Positions 43,701-52,232 of a DNA stretch of 64,000 nt are shown one piece after another. The position numbers and the translations under genes are program-made. The first letter of the stretch is position 1; each line of letters opens with the position of its first letter. Under the pieces are notes generated by a model that was given only the letters and a program-made list of their open reading frames with translations, was not told the origin of the DNA and made no database searches. The DNA is from Antedon mediterranea (lineage: Eukaryota > Echinodermata > Crinoidea > Comatulida > Antedonidae). Location of the stretch: positions 19,438,101-19,502,100 of the forward strand of contig NC_092677.1 of NCBI RefSeq assembly GCF_964355755.1, written 5' to 3'.

Positions 43701-45196
43701 AGATTACATGCTATATAATTCAAATTTTACACTTATAATAATTGAGAATGCAAATAAGATAAAAAGTTCTAGCAACAACGTTTAACAATTATATTATAAA
43801 TTACAAAATAAACAAGTTACCGTCGGTTTGGCATCTAGTTTCTGAATATCCATCCCGACAGCCACATGTGTATCCACTGCCCGGACCTCGAATACAACGT
43901 CCAGAATTATAACAGGGATTCGGATTACAGACTAAATTTTAAATAATAGTGACAACGACTGAAAATACATTTAAATTTGTAAAAAGTATAGTAATTAAGA
44001 GTGTAAATAATGGTAAAAAGTTCTAAAAAACGTTTTACGATAATTATTATATTATAAATTACAAAATAAAACTTCTTACCGTCGTTTTGGCATCTAGTTC
44101 CTGTATATTCATGCCGACAGTCACATGTGTATCCACTGCTGCCCAAACCTCGAATACAACGTCCAGAATTATAACAAGGATTCGGACTACAGACTAAAAT
44201 AAAAAAATAGCAAAACAAAACAAAATTATAATTGTTAACGTCATCTGACATGGCATCTTTGTCACACGTGTATTATATTTGCTGGTCCTCGATTACAACT
44301 TCCAGGGTTCCGATTACAGTTTATAACATTCTACTAAATTTGTATTAGTTTTTGTCAGTGCAGTAAAGTAGGCTCTACTGTAAAATTGTACAGTCTTTTT
44401 ATGTTATAAAGAAATATTAACAAAACTGTAGATGATAAATTAATGCTACCCCCCACATGTAATTTTAAAGGGGTTAGTGGTTAAGGTAATTTTTCAAACA
44501 AAAATTAGAATTCAATTTAAATGCAATTTATTTATTATTATATTGTTTATATACTTGTTTATGCCGTCAATAAGTATAGTTAATTTATATTTGAAATATT
44601 CTGAATAATATTACCATCAACATCACAGGTTGGTCCTGAAAACCCCGGCTCACAGACGTTGCATTCGCAAGTTCTTGCAGTACGGCATGGACAAGAAGGT
44701 CCTGGGGCAGGAACTATTGGGACAAGGGAACAATCAGTAATCAAACATACATATTATTTATAAATACCACGGCACCATAGTTAATTATCTATTTTTGGTT
44801 CAATGCAACTATATACCCACCACTTTATTGGCTATTATTTCCACCTATAGCCTACCCGTGAATTCACGGCTAGCTATACAGATATAGTCTGAGCTTGTTG
44901 AGATTTACCAACCTACTAGGTCAGGTGGTCAGTGTCAGCTCGTGACTCCCAATTATTCCAATTTCCAGCTGAAAACTACCGTATTATTTTCCAACAAACC
45001 TTTTTTTGTAATCTTATATCTAACAATTTGTCCATTTCATGTTTGTTTTTTTTCAATTCAATATCAATAATTCCAGTTAATGAATTAATGTGTGTTATAT
45101 TCACCACATTAAAGCTAAAATAACATAAAATAACATACCAAATATCATCGTTGCTTTAAACAAAAGAAATAACGACTTTAATAACCAAGATCTCAT
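34523..45196 (-). CDS. Gene C: multi-EGF type I membrane receptor with tyrosine-motif tail
   Basis: Exons in transcript order: signal peptide 45139-45196; Cys-rich start 44616-44713; EGF 44080-44193, 43821-43931, (43612-43710 disabled), 42514-42591 (shortened), 41523-41636, 41138-41248, 40380-40490, (39857-39972 frameshifted), 39398-39505, 38857-38964, 35290-35400; TM 35064-35133; tail 34523-34742 with stop. All ectodomain exons are phase 1-1, so a damaged exon could be skipped without loss of frame. The model gives a signal peptide, about ten EGF repeats, one TM helix and a 72-residue tail with three YxxL/V motifs. EGF arrays with short tyrosine-motif tails occur in phagocytic and adhesion receptors. 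A 3.3-kb LINE lies in the intron between 38857 and 35400. Splicing is predicted, not shown. Confidence 0.75.
35064..35133 (-). CDS. Gene C transmembrane exon
   Basis: 70-nt exon, acceptor TTTGAAG|ATTTA and donor TACAG|GTAATT, phase 1-2. It encodes 'MIITFPIIVVLVVLAVIIY', a single helix followed by Arg from the next exon. Close paralogue of the gene B TM exon. Confidence 0.8.
35290..35400 (-). CDS. Gene C membrane-proximal EGF exon
   Basis: Six-Cys EGF module: 'VCANVSCSNNGACVRQN', then 'YQCTCEAGYSGTLCGEK'. Acceptor TTCTTAG|TTTG and donor AAAT|GTAAGT. Intact, unlike its gene B counterpart. Confidence 0.8.
35678..36739 (-). pseudogene. L1/Tx1-like LINE ORF2: C-terminal region
   Basis: 353 open codons continuing the RT ORF after one frame break near 36740. 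It ends with a Cys/His segment 'CSFGDGKIETIQHLFCNF', the C-x(n)-H-x3-C arrangement seen at L1/Tx1 C-termini. Since the only lesions are the 5' truncation and this shift, the insertion is probably young. Confidence 0.85.
36745..38775 (-). pseudogene. L1/Tx1-like LINE ORF2: RT domain
   Basis: 676 open codons. A helical, Lys/Glu-rich linker (residues 70-120) precedes the RT: 'SPGQDGFSAEFFKFFW', 'NWRPISLLSITYKL', 'LLLIDFEKAFDSV' (motif A), 'RGCRQGDPLSPYIF' (motif B) and 'QYADDTTIIL' (motif C). The L1-type thumb follows with 'FFRFIWQNKPDKI' and 'HGGLRMVDL'. All catalytic Asp residues are present. The listed start is a TTG at the truncation edge and is not a genuine initiator. The frame ends at 36745 with a shift into the C-terminal ORF. 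Confidence 0.9.
38807..38856. other. Intron remainder next to LINE
   Basis: Short intronic stretch between the LINE's distal target duplication and the EGF exon donor. Confidence 0.5.
38857..38964 (-). CDS. Gene C EGF exon
   Basis: EGF module 'SDPCYNSGTCVPVAYGY' then 'VCECVTGFSGNQCTID'. The first Cys is replaced by Ser ('ASASD' where gene B has 'ACASD'), so one disulphide partner is missing. Acceptor TTTTAG|CATC and donor GATG|GTAAAC. Confidence 0.75.
39011..39031. repeat. (TA)n microsatellite
   Basis: Ten TA dinucleotides in a gene C intron. Confidence 0.9.
39398..39505 (-). CDS. Gene C EGF exon
   Basis: Six-Cys EGF module 'VCANNTCQKGSTCIRG' and 'CACQIGYVGDYCEMY'. Acceptor CTTTAG|TTTG and donor TACG|GTAAGT, phase 1-1. 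Its gene B copy has lost the acceptor AG. Confidence 0.8.
39857..39972 (-). pseudogene. Gene C EGF exon, frameshifted
   Basis: 'ACKPNPCLNFGVCARGPGSR' reads normally, then an insertion (ACAGT class, net +2) before 'TCFCGVGYFGTMCQDD' shifts frame. Splice sites CTTCAG|CATG and GATG|GTAAAC remain. Skipping it would keep the mRNA in frame. Confidence 0.7.
40068..40291 (-). mobile_element. tRNA-derived SINE, 5'-truncated copy
   Basis: Reverse orientation relative to 25762-26090. It shares the body segments 'CCCCCTACTCGTCTCGAAAG', 'CCAGAACTATGGAG' and 'ATGTTATGGCTACGTAAT'. It stops at 'CCACTGTCTTA', within the tRNA-like head, so the A-box is lost. It sits in an intron of gene C. Confidence 0.85.
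40380..40490 (-). CDS. Gene C EGF exon
   Basis: Six-Cys EGF module 'ACASNPCTNNGTCIRG', 'FNCRCSIGFSGEMCQHD'. Acceptor TTAATAG|CATG and donor GATG|GTAAGT. Intact; the gene B counterpart carries a stop codon. Confidence 0.8.
41138..41248 (-). CDS. Gene C EGF exon lacking last Cys
   Basis: 'ACVPNPCLNVGTCDRI' then 'YRCNCDIGYSGETFEHD'. The sixth Cys is Phe (TTC), so the last disulphide cannot form. Acceptor TTGAAG|CATG and donor GATG|GTATTG, phase 1-1. Confidence 0.75.
41523..41636 (-). CDS. Gene C EGF exon
   Basis: Six-Cys EGF module 'ACVPSPCLNSGTCVRSG' and 'YTCDCGVGYSGENCEID'. Acceptor TTCTAG|CTTG and donor GATG|GTATTT, phase 1-1. Intact. Confidence 0.8.
42514..42591 (-). CDS. Gene C shortened EGF exon
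   Basis: 'SPNHPCYNSGSCIRGPGSGY' then 'TCDD' and the donor. The second half of the module (two Cys and the GYSG turn) has been deleted in frame, so splicing still preserves frame but the domain cannot fold as a normal EGF. Acceptor ATTTAG|CC. Confidence 0.65.
42868..43478. mobile_element. Repeat element bounded by CCTCCGCC / GGCGGAGG with tRNA-like segment
   Basis: Starts TACCTCCGCCAAGGAGG and ends GTAGGCGGAGGTTTG. Inside are a (GT)n run (42902-42962) and two related segments, 'CACAGTTTTTATCCGATTCT' and 'CACAGTTTTGATCCGATTCT' with 'AGGTCAAGGTCAC'. Such 'acctccgccaaggaggtta' repeats recur in marine invertebrates. A tRNA-like block lies at about 43266-43338. It sits in a gene C intron. Confidence 0.7.
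43266..43338 (-). tRNA. tRNA-like segment (pseudogene/SINE-like)
   Basis: Minus strand: GTGGTGTAATGGTTATG (A-box-like) and, some 45 nt later, GGTTCAAGTCCCACTGAG (B-box). Size and order fit a Glu/Val-type tRNA, but the anticodon stem pairs poorly. Probably a tRNA-derived insertion rather than a gene. Confidence 0.45.
43612..43710 (-). pseudogene. Disabled EGF exon of gene C
   Basis: 'ACNLNPCNSEMCIRGP' is followed by a stop (TAA), then 'YTCDCTDGYSGS'. The donor is also not recognisable. A decayed copy of the adjacent EGF exons; presumably skipped. Confidence 0.7.
43821..43931 (-). CDS. Gene C EGF exon
   Basis: Six-Cys EGF module 'VCNPNPCYNSGRCIRGPG' and 'YTCGCRDGYSETRCQTD'. Acceptor ATTTAG|TCTG and donor GACG|GTAACT, phase 1-1. 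Nearly identical to the next upstream exon, showing recent local duplication. Confidence 0.8.
44080..44193 (-). CDS. Gene C EGF exon
   Basis: Six-Cys EGF module 'VCSPNPCYNSGRCIRGLG' and 'YTCDCRHEYTGTRCQND'. Acceptor ATTTTAG|TCTG and donor GACG|GTAAGA, phase 1-1. Confidence 0.8.
44245..44330 (-). pseudogene. EGF-exon remnant
   Basis: Fragments 'CNRNPGSCNRGPA' and then a stop within the former 'YTCDC' region. Two deletions relative to neighbouring exons. A relic of the expanding EGF array. Confidence 0.55.
44616..44713 (-). CDS. Gene C first Cys-rich exon
   Basis: Acceptor CCCAATAG|TTCC and donor GATG|GTAATA, phase 1-1. It encodes 'VPAPGPSCPCRTARTC' and 'CNVCEPGFSGPTCDVD', a compact Cys-rich module resembling half a laminin-type EGF. 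It is the mature N-terminus after signal cleavage. Confidence 0.7.
45139..45196 (-). CDS. Gene C signal-peptide exon
   Basis: ATG at 45194-45196; the 58-nt coding part encodes MRSWLLKSLFLLFKATMIF and ends phase 1 at donor TTTG|GTATGT. The short basic start and Leu/Phe-rich core fit a signal peptide, and the phase matches the next exon. No other ATG in frame lies nearby upstream. Confidence 0.65.
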
Positions 45197-46784
45197 ATTG
45201 GGAATAAAGTGAGAGACAAACTATATGTATTCTTTCTACATTGATGACTGAATGAACATTGCTTGAATATACTATGATATTTTAAAGCAACCCTCTGTTA
45301 GTAACCAGTCATGTGTACTAATGATGCTTTATTGTATTTTATTTATTTACTTATTTATTTGGATGTACACCATTAGATAGGTGGCACACTTTTTTGGGGA
45401 TTTCGGTGGCACACGTACAAGTCTGCATATTTTAACATAAAAATAATAAACTATATAAAATACAAAAAAAAAACAACCCAAAATTACATACAAAAAATGT
45501 GTAAGGTAGAACATGGGTTCCATCGTTGGAAAGATGATCCTCCACTATTGAATATGAAAAAGTAAAGGCAATTTAATGAAAGTCTTTTTTGTAATGTAAG
45601 GTAATGTAAAGGTAGTCATACTGTGTTCAAATTCGTCCAGTTTCCACATCTGTATTCACACTTTTTCTGACAAAAGTCCAGCTTCCAATACGATATAATG
45701 AGAACAAACATAACTACATTTATAAACACATTCTTTCTTCTTTTTCAGCAATGCACAATGCTTGTATATAACTGAACATTTACTATATTGGTCAGATATT
45801 TGCCCTACTCTAACCCAAAGCTACTTCGCAGTAGAAGTAGTAACAATTATCATTACCGATATTATTCTAAAACAATAAATAAATATATTACATACAAAAA
45901 TTAACTAAGAATTTCCGATAAAGTCGTTTTTATAGAATTTTCAAATACAGTAGTAATTCTGGAAAACTATGGTACATACAATAGAAGTTACAACGATTTG
46001 TTGATCTAATTCTAGTTTCTTGTAAATGTCTATTGTTACTGTTTACACATTGAAATTTTGTTCAGCAGTATTTCTAATCAGTATCTGTTATTTTTTCCTA
46101 ATATTGCATTAACTTAGTAAGACAACATTGTATTGGATTACATAATAAGACATACGTGTAGTCGTGCTTAACATGCTAGATAACTCTCTTCTTCTGCTGG
46201 GGTGTGTTGACTGACTCTGGATTTTATCTTCTCTATTCTTGGGATATTATCTCGAGAGCTGCTGTTTTGGGAAGAGCTACCTATACAAATGCAAAATATA
46301 ATTATATTATGGATAAGCATACAATAACAAGGTATTTAATAACGATACAAACAGTCTCAACTTTAAGCGACAATAACCAATGCCTACAGTCATTATATAG
46401 GCCTACCCTCTTAACAACTGTATGTAAATGTGGCAAGTATAACAATCAAATTAATACGTGATATAAAGGGGCTTCCATAAATTGGGTATAATTTTCTCGT
46501 AAAATGCCAAGTTTTGCAAGATGCAACATCAAGAAATGTTATTACCAATATAAATAGGACCTACGGATGCAATTTATTAGGGTACGTTCTTATACCATGA
46601 TGAGGGTGATTTTTGACCGGACTATAACTTTAAGTTTAAATGAGGAATCTGCAGAATCCAAAAAGGTTTTACCGAGATCTTTACATTCCAATTACATACA
46701 GTTGTTAAAAAGGTATAATGACCGTTAATAGTTTATACAATTGTATTGACTTGACTTGTTGTTTGTTCACTTACCATGTATGGT
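45197..46784. other. Upstream region of gene C, no other gene seen
   Basis: Should contain the gene C promoter on the minus strand; no TATA or initiator could be assigned with confidence. A segment near 45385-45440 ('CGGTGGCACACG') has a weak relative near 51600. Otherwise AT-rich. Confidence 0.4.
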
Positions 46785-46915
46785 GGAGTTTAAGAGTCGC
46801 ATTTTTAGTCACGTGGACGCGACTCTATAGTTCACTATGTCGGTCTGTCTGTCGGTCCGGTATCACTATGCGTTTTAGCACGCGACTTATGGCTGTTGGC
46901 CTTGTTACCATATGC
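46785..46915. repeat. Short relative of the 23.1-kb repeat
   Basis: 'GCGACTCTATAGTTCACTATG' followed by TCGGTC repeats and 'GCACGCGACTTATGGC' matches the borders of 23129-23620, without the 135-bp tandem units. Suggests a dispersed element with a variable interior. Confidence 0.65.
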
Positions 46916-47719
46916 ACTGCTTTCATAATTGTCTTCTTCTTCCTCCTCCTCTTCCTCAACCTCATTGTGAGTAAGATTCTGCAGCTACGTTAAGTCTAAA
47001 TATTCCTTTAAAACAAATTAATACACATATTGTACATAAGTAGTCTACATCTACCTGTTCTTTTTCTCTAGCTCTTATATTTTATATATCTTATATATAA
47101 TATATTTATTTGTACGATAACTACATCATTTTCAGGTTATCGTCATCAAATGTTTTTTTATTATTACGATGACGTCAAAAAAATGTTATTAACGATTTTG
47201 GGCGCCCGAAACAGAGATGTCTTTTATAAACATGATCATTGGACAAGAAATGTACTAATTGATTGTATACCGTACCTTTGCAGCATATTTATAAACAAAA
47301 TAATGTAGTGGCAGAGGCTAAAATCACAAGGCATTCTATTAAAAATGAATATGATATTCTCTATGAAAGAGAGAAAGGTAAACAAATGAGAAAAGATAAA
47401 TAATAGTATTTTATCAATTTATAGACAAAATGTTGGTTTTGAAATAAGTGTATGATAGAACAAGTTTAAAAATGTCTGTATGACGATCGGTAAAAATGTT
47501 ATTGCTGTACGGTAAACATAGCTTTTGATTAGCATGGTTTACATTTACTTATATATATTTGAAAACAATTTGAAGAGGCATTGCTTTTCTATAGTCTAAT
47601 GAATCAGAGTATCGTGTTAGGCCTAATTCTTTTTTTACAAAAGATGCCAAATGTGATGCAATCGACAGCCAAAATGTTTGCCGATGACACAAAAAATATA
47701 GAGAAATATTAAGAGCCAT
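46916..47719. other. Spacer without recognised gene
   Basis: AT-rich. No ORF with recognisable homology, no clear repeat. Confidence 0.4.
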
Positions 47720-48364
47720 TGTCTGTAAAAATCAAAGATTTGGTGGCAGATATAAAAAAATGGATTTCTCTCAAATTTTTACCATGAATAGACACTTCAA
47801 TAAAAAGCATATCTACAACATTCATTTTAATTTTTAGCCTTCGTTGCCATGACAACGGTCAATTATCCAAATGTTGATGTTTTTGCCATTTTTCACAGAT
47901 TTTCTATAGTGAAAAAGTACAAACTTGTATACTTGTTTTAACCAGAAATACTTACAGTATACAGTTTTTGTTTATATCAGTGTAAACAACTAAGTATTGA
48001 GTTCCATTTAATGTAGAAAAAAAAAATTACAAAATGGAGTTTGGTTCATACCATTATTTTTAAAAGGGGTGTTTTTAAAAAATATTTTTTTATAAAAGTA
48101 TACCTCATAAACGTACCTATAACTTCCAAAGTGGTGTTTTTATATCAATGAGGTTTTGTAATTTGATAGTCAATAGGTTTTTCAACAATAATCTCGAAAA
48201 AAAAAACTGGGGTAAATTTTGTACATAGATTTTGTGTTGCCAGGGAAATACAGAAAATACAAAAAAATACAATAAAAAAAAGGCAATAAACAAAACACAA
48301 GAATAAATATTTAAATATGGCTAATCCAATGATAAAATATATATTTGGCTTGTCATAATGCTAC

Positions 48365-48526
48365 TAGACTTGCCCCAAGTCTGTATTTATTGTCTTTTTT
48401 AAAAATTATTTGTTTTTATTTCGACCGCGATTTTTGTCTGAAAATAACTCCAGTAATACACGTATGAAACGCCATATGTGCAAAAATATTTATATTTTTA
48501 CAAAATTCCGTCTGGAGCCCAGACTA
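48365..48526. mobile_element. 162-bp deletion derivative of the 957-bp element
   Basis: Ends TAGACTTGCCCCAAGTCTG and CCGTCTGGAGCCCAGACTA, flanked by perfect 9-bp TAATGCTAC (48356-48364 and 48527-48535). Its two halves match, in inverse orientation, the two ends of 21672-22628 ('CGACCGCGATTTTTGTCTG' and 'ACGTATGAAACGCCATATG'); about 800 bp of the middle is missing. A MITE formed by internal deletion. Confidence 0.9.
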
Positions 48527-48849
48527 TAATGCTACTAGAGTCATACGAATAGTTTAGATAAAATACGAGAATGTGTTGCCAGGTTTATTTCAATTAATTG
48601 CCAGAAAAAACAGTATTTTGCATTGAAATATTTAGTTGATGGAAACTAATGTTAAACTTTGAAATAATTGCCTCCAGGTTTTTTTTTTAGTTTTGACATC
48701 TATTTTTTGTAAAGAGATACAAAAAGACGTCCCAAAAAATCTGAACATGTAAATAGGTCATTTGAGGTCAAAACAGGACAGGTCCCCACTTTAGTTCAAA
48801 TATTAATGTTTTATCAAAATTTACAAGATAATTTAATTTTAATTTAATT

Positions 48850-49520
48850 TTTTAACTATAGTTTTACCTTAGCAACCATTTCTATGTGTAACTAAGGAAA
48901 GAAATTTTAAAAAAACGTTAAAAAAATGACGTTTTTATGAATACAAAGAATTGATTGCATTTGTACTTTTTTTCAATTTTACTTCTACTGCATTCTAATA
49001 ATCATAAAGTGATGACAAACTCATTCACCTTGGAAATTCATTCATTTTGAGGTCAAATGAGGTCAACATTTTACCATAGTAACTGTTTCTATGCGAAAAT
49101 ATTTTTAAAATAAGGGGTTTTCATAAATACTACTTAGTTTTACATTTCTACTTTTTCCCAAATTTACTTTAATTACTGAATCCTATTAATCTCAGAAAAA
49201 AGTCTTGACAAATCTAAATAAAGGTAAAAAATTGACCTTTAGTGTTATCTTAAAACCTGTTTCTATATATAACTATAAAGGATAATTTAAAAAAAAAATA
49301 AAATATGGGGTTTTCATGAAAAAAATATAATTACATTTTACATTGAGGTCAATTGACATCAACATGTTACCTATAGTGTGTTTTAGCAACTCTTTCTATG
49401 CGTAACTAAGTACAATTTTTTTATTACGGGGTTTCATGACTACAAACAATTGATTACATAGCTTTACTAATTTTTCCCAAATTTACGTATCTACTGAATC
49501 CCAAAAATCACACAACAGGG
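48850..49520. repeat. Diverged tandem repeat, four units
   Basis: Units begin near 48855, 49072, 49243 and 49383 with variants of 'TTAGCAACCATTTCTATG' and 'GTAACTAAG'. They continue through 'GGGGTTTTCATGA' and 'TTTTTCCCAAATTTAC' to 'CTACTGAATCC'. Length is about 140-215 bp with many indels. Lies inside the 47.7-50.2 kb element. Confidence 0.65.
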
Positions 49521-50222
49521 GTTGTGTGGGGAGTCGGAAGTGGTGGTTGATGGTCATGTGGAATGGGCACAACTAGAATTATATAAAACATTAAGAATTG
49601 TTCTGACCAATGGGTTTAAAATCAGATAAATCAAAGAAAATAAAATGTTTTTAATAATTTACCATGTTTTTTTTTATAAAAATGCCCATGTTTCTGGCAA
49701 CACTGCTTGTAGATATTTAAATTACCCAAAATTACCCCAGTATTTTATTTTAGAAATCACTTATTAAACATTAGAACTACCTATTTGTAATAAATCAGCT
49801 AAAAAAACACCACTTTGGGCGTTATGGTGAAGTAGTTTTTAGCAATTAATAAAAACTGAAAAACACCCCTTTTTAAATAAATGGTATCTCCCAAAGTATG
49901 AAATCAAAATTTAAAAAAAAATATGAAACAGATACACAATGCATTGTTATTATGCATACACTAATTATTTTTTATAATCAAATAAACAAAACAAAAATAT
50001 CGTTCATCAAAGTACTATCAATATCCATTTTAAAAAACCTTTAAAAAGGACAAAATTTGTCAAAAACACCAATTTGCCCGTTGCCATGGAAATATATGTG
50101 TGAAATAAAAAATACTTCATATTTGATTTCTCTCAACACATATACAAGTGCAAAATTTGAAAGAAATCCATTTTTTTTTAGTCTGCCACTATTTTTGATA
50201 TTTCTTTGATTCTTACAGACAA

Positions 50223-52226
50223 TAGATTGAATATCTCAACGCCTTGCACTTTGCAGCATGATCATCTCTTTTGGTTATTCAATTCCAACTAAATGTGCTG
50301 TTGTTCTAAGATTCTATTTTTTTAAATGAAGAAGTGCCAGTGTAAAATAACAACTATTTCAACAACATGAAACCTGCAAAATTACACGTAGGCCTACAAG
50401 AAATTTGCAAACGAGCAAATGAACGAATTGGAATCGATGATCAAAAGATGTTTTAATTTTCATTTTTTCCCCGTGAATTGATTCACCACTCACTGTTATG
50501 ATTATTAGGCCTACCCAGATTTATTCAGGAAGGGTTTAGGGAAAGGTCTTATTATGATACCTCACAAAAACAGTGTAGTTTCAGATGGAATCATTGTCTT
50601 TAGACTACATCGATTCGTATGACATAATTAACATCGATCACAATTCCTTATTTGGTACAGTAGTAGTAGGCCTATCACACAACACAAGTTGGGATAGACG
50701 TGTCTTCCATTGCATTATTATTAAGCCAACACAACTAAATGCCGCTCACTATAGGGCCTCCAGACGAATACTAAGATCAAAGAATATATATCACAAGAAT
50801 GAGTATTCCGCGATTTTTGCATGAGAAATTTGTAACAGAGAGCTCCGGAGAGTGATGCCCGCCCTCATAAGGGCGGATGTATACATACTAAATAAGACTT
50901 GATTTAATAGATATTATACATGTCACATTAAATAGAATTATGATAATATATTTCGCAATTGTAAACTATTTTATAATACATATTTATTAACAAACTAGTG
51001 TACATTCACTTTTACAGACAATTATTTACTAACATGCTAAATTAGTTCACAAAAAAGGCCTAACACAGCAACACCAAAATCAACAAATCGTTACTCAGCA
51101 CTGGCCTATTCTTTACCATTGCCGCGTACTACTCTACGCCCGGTAAATTAAGTATTGTTTTTATGATATAAATTAGTATAAAATACATGTTATTAATAGG
51201 ATAAAATGTTAAATGTCATTAACATTTATTTGTTTTACCAGAAACAAGTTAAATATAGGAATATTATTAAACTATCCTACGTGAAAACGCGTAAACACCA
51301 ACACGCCCGGTCACGCTATTGTAGCGCCCGGTTGATAAAGCAAACTGTTTATACGGCAGTTTTTACTAAATAAATTGCATAAAACGAACAATTAAATATC
51401 CAAATAGTATTTAACATGATGTTGGCATGTAGTTGATAACATTTTTTATCATGAAAATACTACCGGTGGTCCAGCCTTTGATTAGTGAAACCGTCACAAA
51501 AAGTTGTATACATCCCAGATACATCCACACTTATGGCGGCGCCCTACCACATGGACAATATTACTTTTAATTAATTTATTAGGAAATGACACCTTTGCAT
51601 CGGTGGCACACACAGAAGTGGTGCATCCAATTTAACATAATACATCAAAACAATACATTATATGACGGATACAGGTTCTTAAACTGTTTGCAAAAATATA
51701 AAAGAAAAATCATTACCAACATGGTAATATAGGTACTGTATTAAATTGTCCTACGGTATCATAGGTTTGAGTTGATAAAGAGGTATATAAAAATAAACAT
51801 AAAATATACTGTAGTAAAGAGTTTACAAACCATTGTGTTTCAACATCAGGTACTGTTACAGGGAAAATCGCGGATTACTCATTCTTGTGATATATATTCT
51901 TTGCTAAGATACTGTAATCAGTTACAATTAAGATACATAGACATCCTAGGCCTACTATTTTTATTCCAATTACCATGGAGGAATAATAGTCAATTGACTA
52001 TTATATATAATAGGCTATGATGAGAGGTAAACAGACGGTCAGATATTAGTGACTTAATGAACTGTTTATTATTCATGAGTGAAGAGTGTTATTCAGCCTC
52101 CGTGAACGTGTACAGTATTCAATGGAGCAAATTTTGCATCGATTTCCCTCCGATTCCGAGAAAATTATGTTCTCGCCGTGTGAATAGACTTGTTTCTGAA
52201 TTCACTGCTGCTGTGTGAATAATATG
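50223..52226. other. Spacer without recognised gene
   Basis: AT-rich with scattered AGGCCTA words. A short hairpin near 50858-50876 (GCCCGCCCTCATAAGGGCGG) is the only structured feature seen. No gene. Confidence 0.4.
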
Positions 52227-52232
52227 GTTCAG

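Larger units (their letters stand above)
47720..50222. mobile_element. 2.5-kb element with ~520-bp diverged inverted repeats
   Basis: Left arm 47720-48240 and right arm 49695-50222 are inverted copies, diverged but collinear: 'TGTCTGTAAAAATCAAAG', 'AAATGGATTTCTCTCAAATT', 'AAAAGGGGTGTTTTT', 'CAAAGTGGTGTTTTT' and 'ACTGGGGTAAATTTTG' recur in order on the opposite strand. The interior has a diverged tandem repeat and a nested 162-bp element, but no transposase. Exact ends and target duplication are not determined. Old and non-autonomous. Confidence 0.7.

Noticed and set aside
45340-51640. Shared CGGTGGCACAC segments near 45400 and 51600 as a repeat family
   Set aside because: The alignable part is too short and imperfect to define an element.
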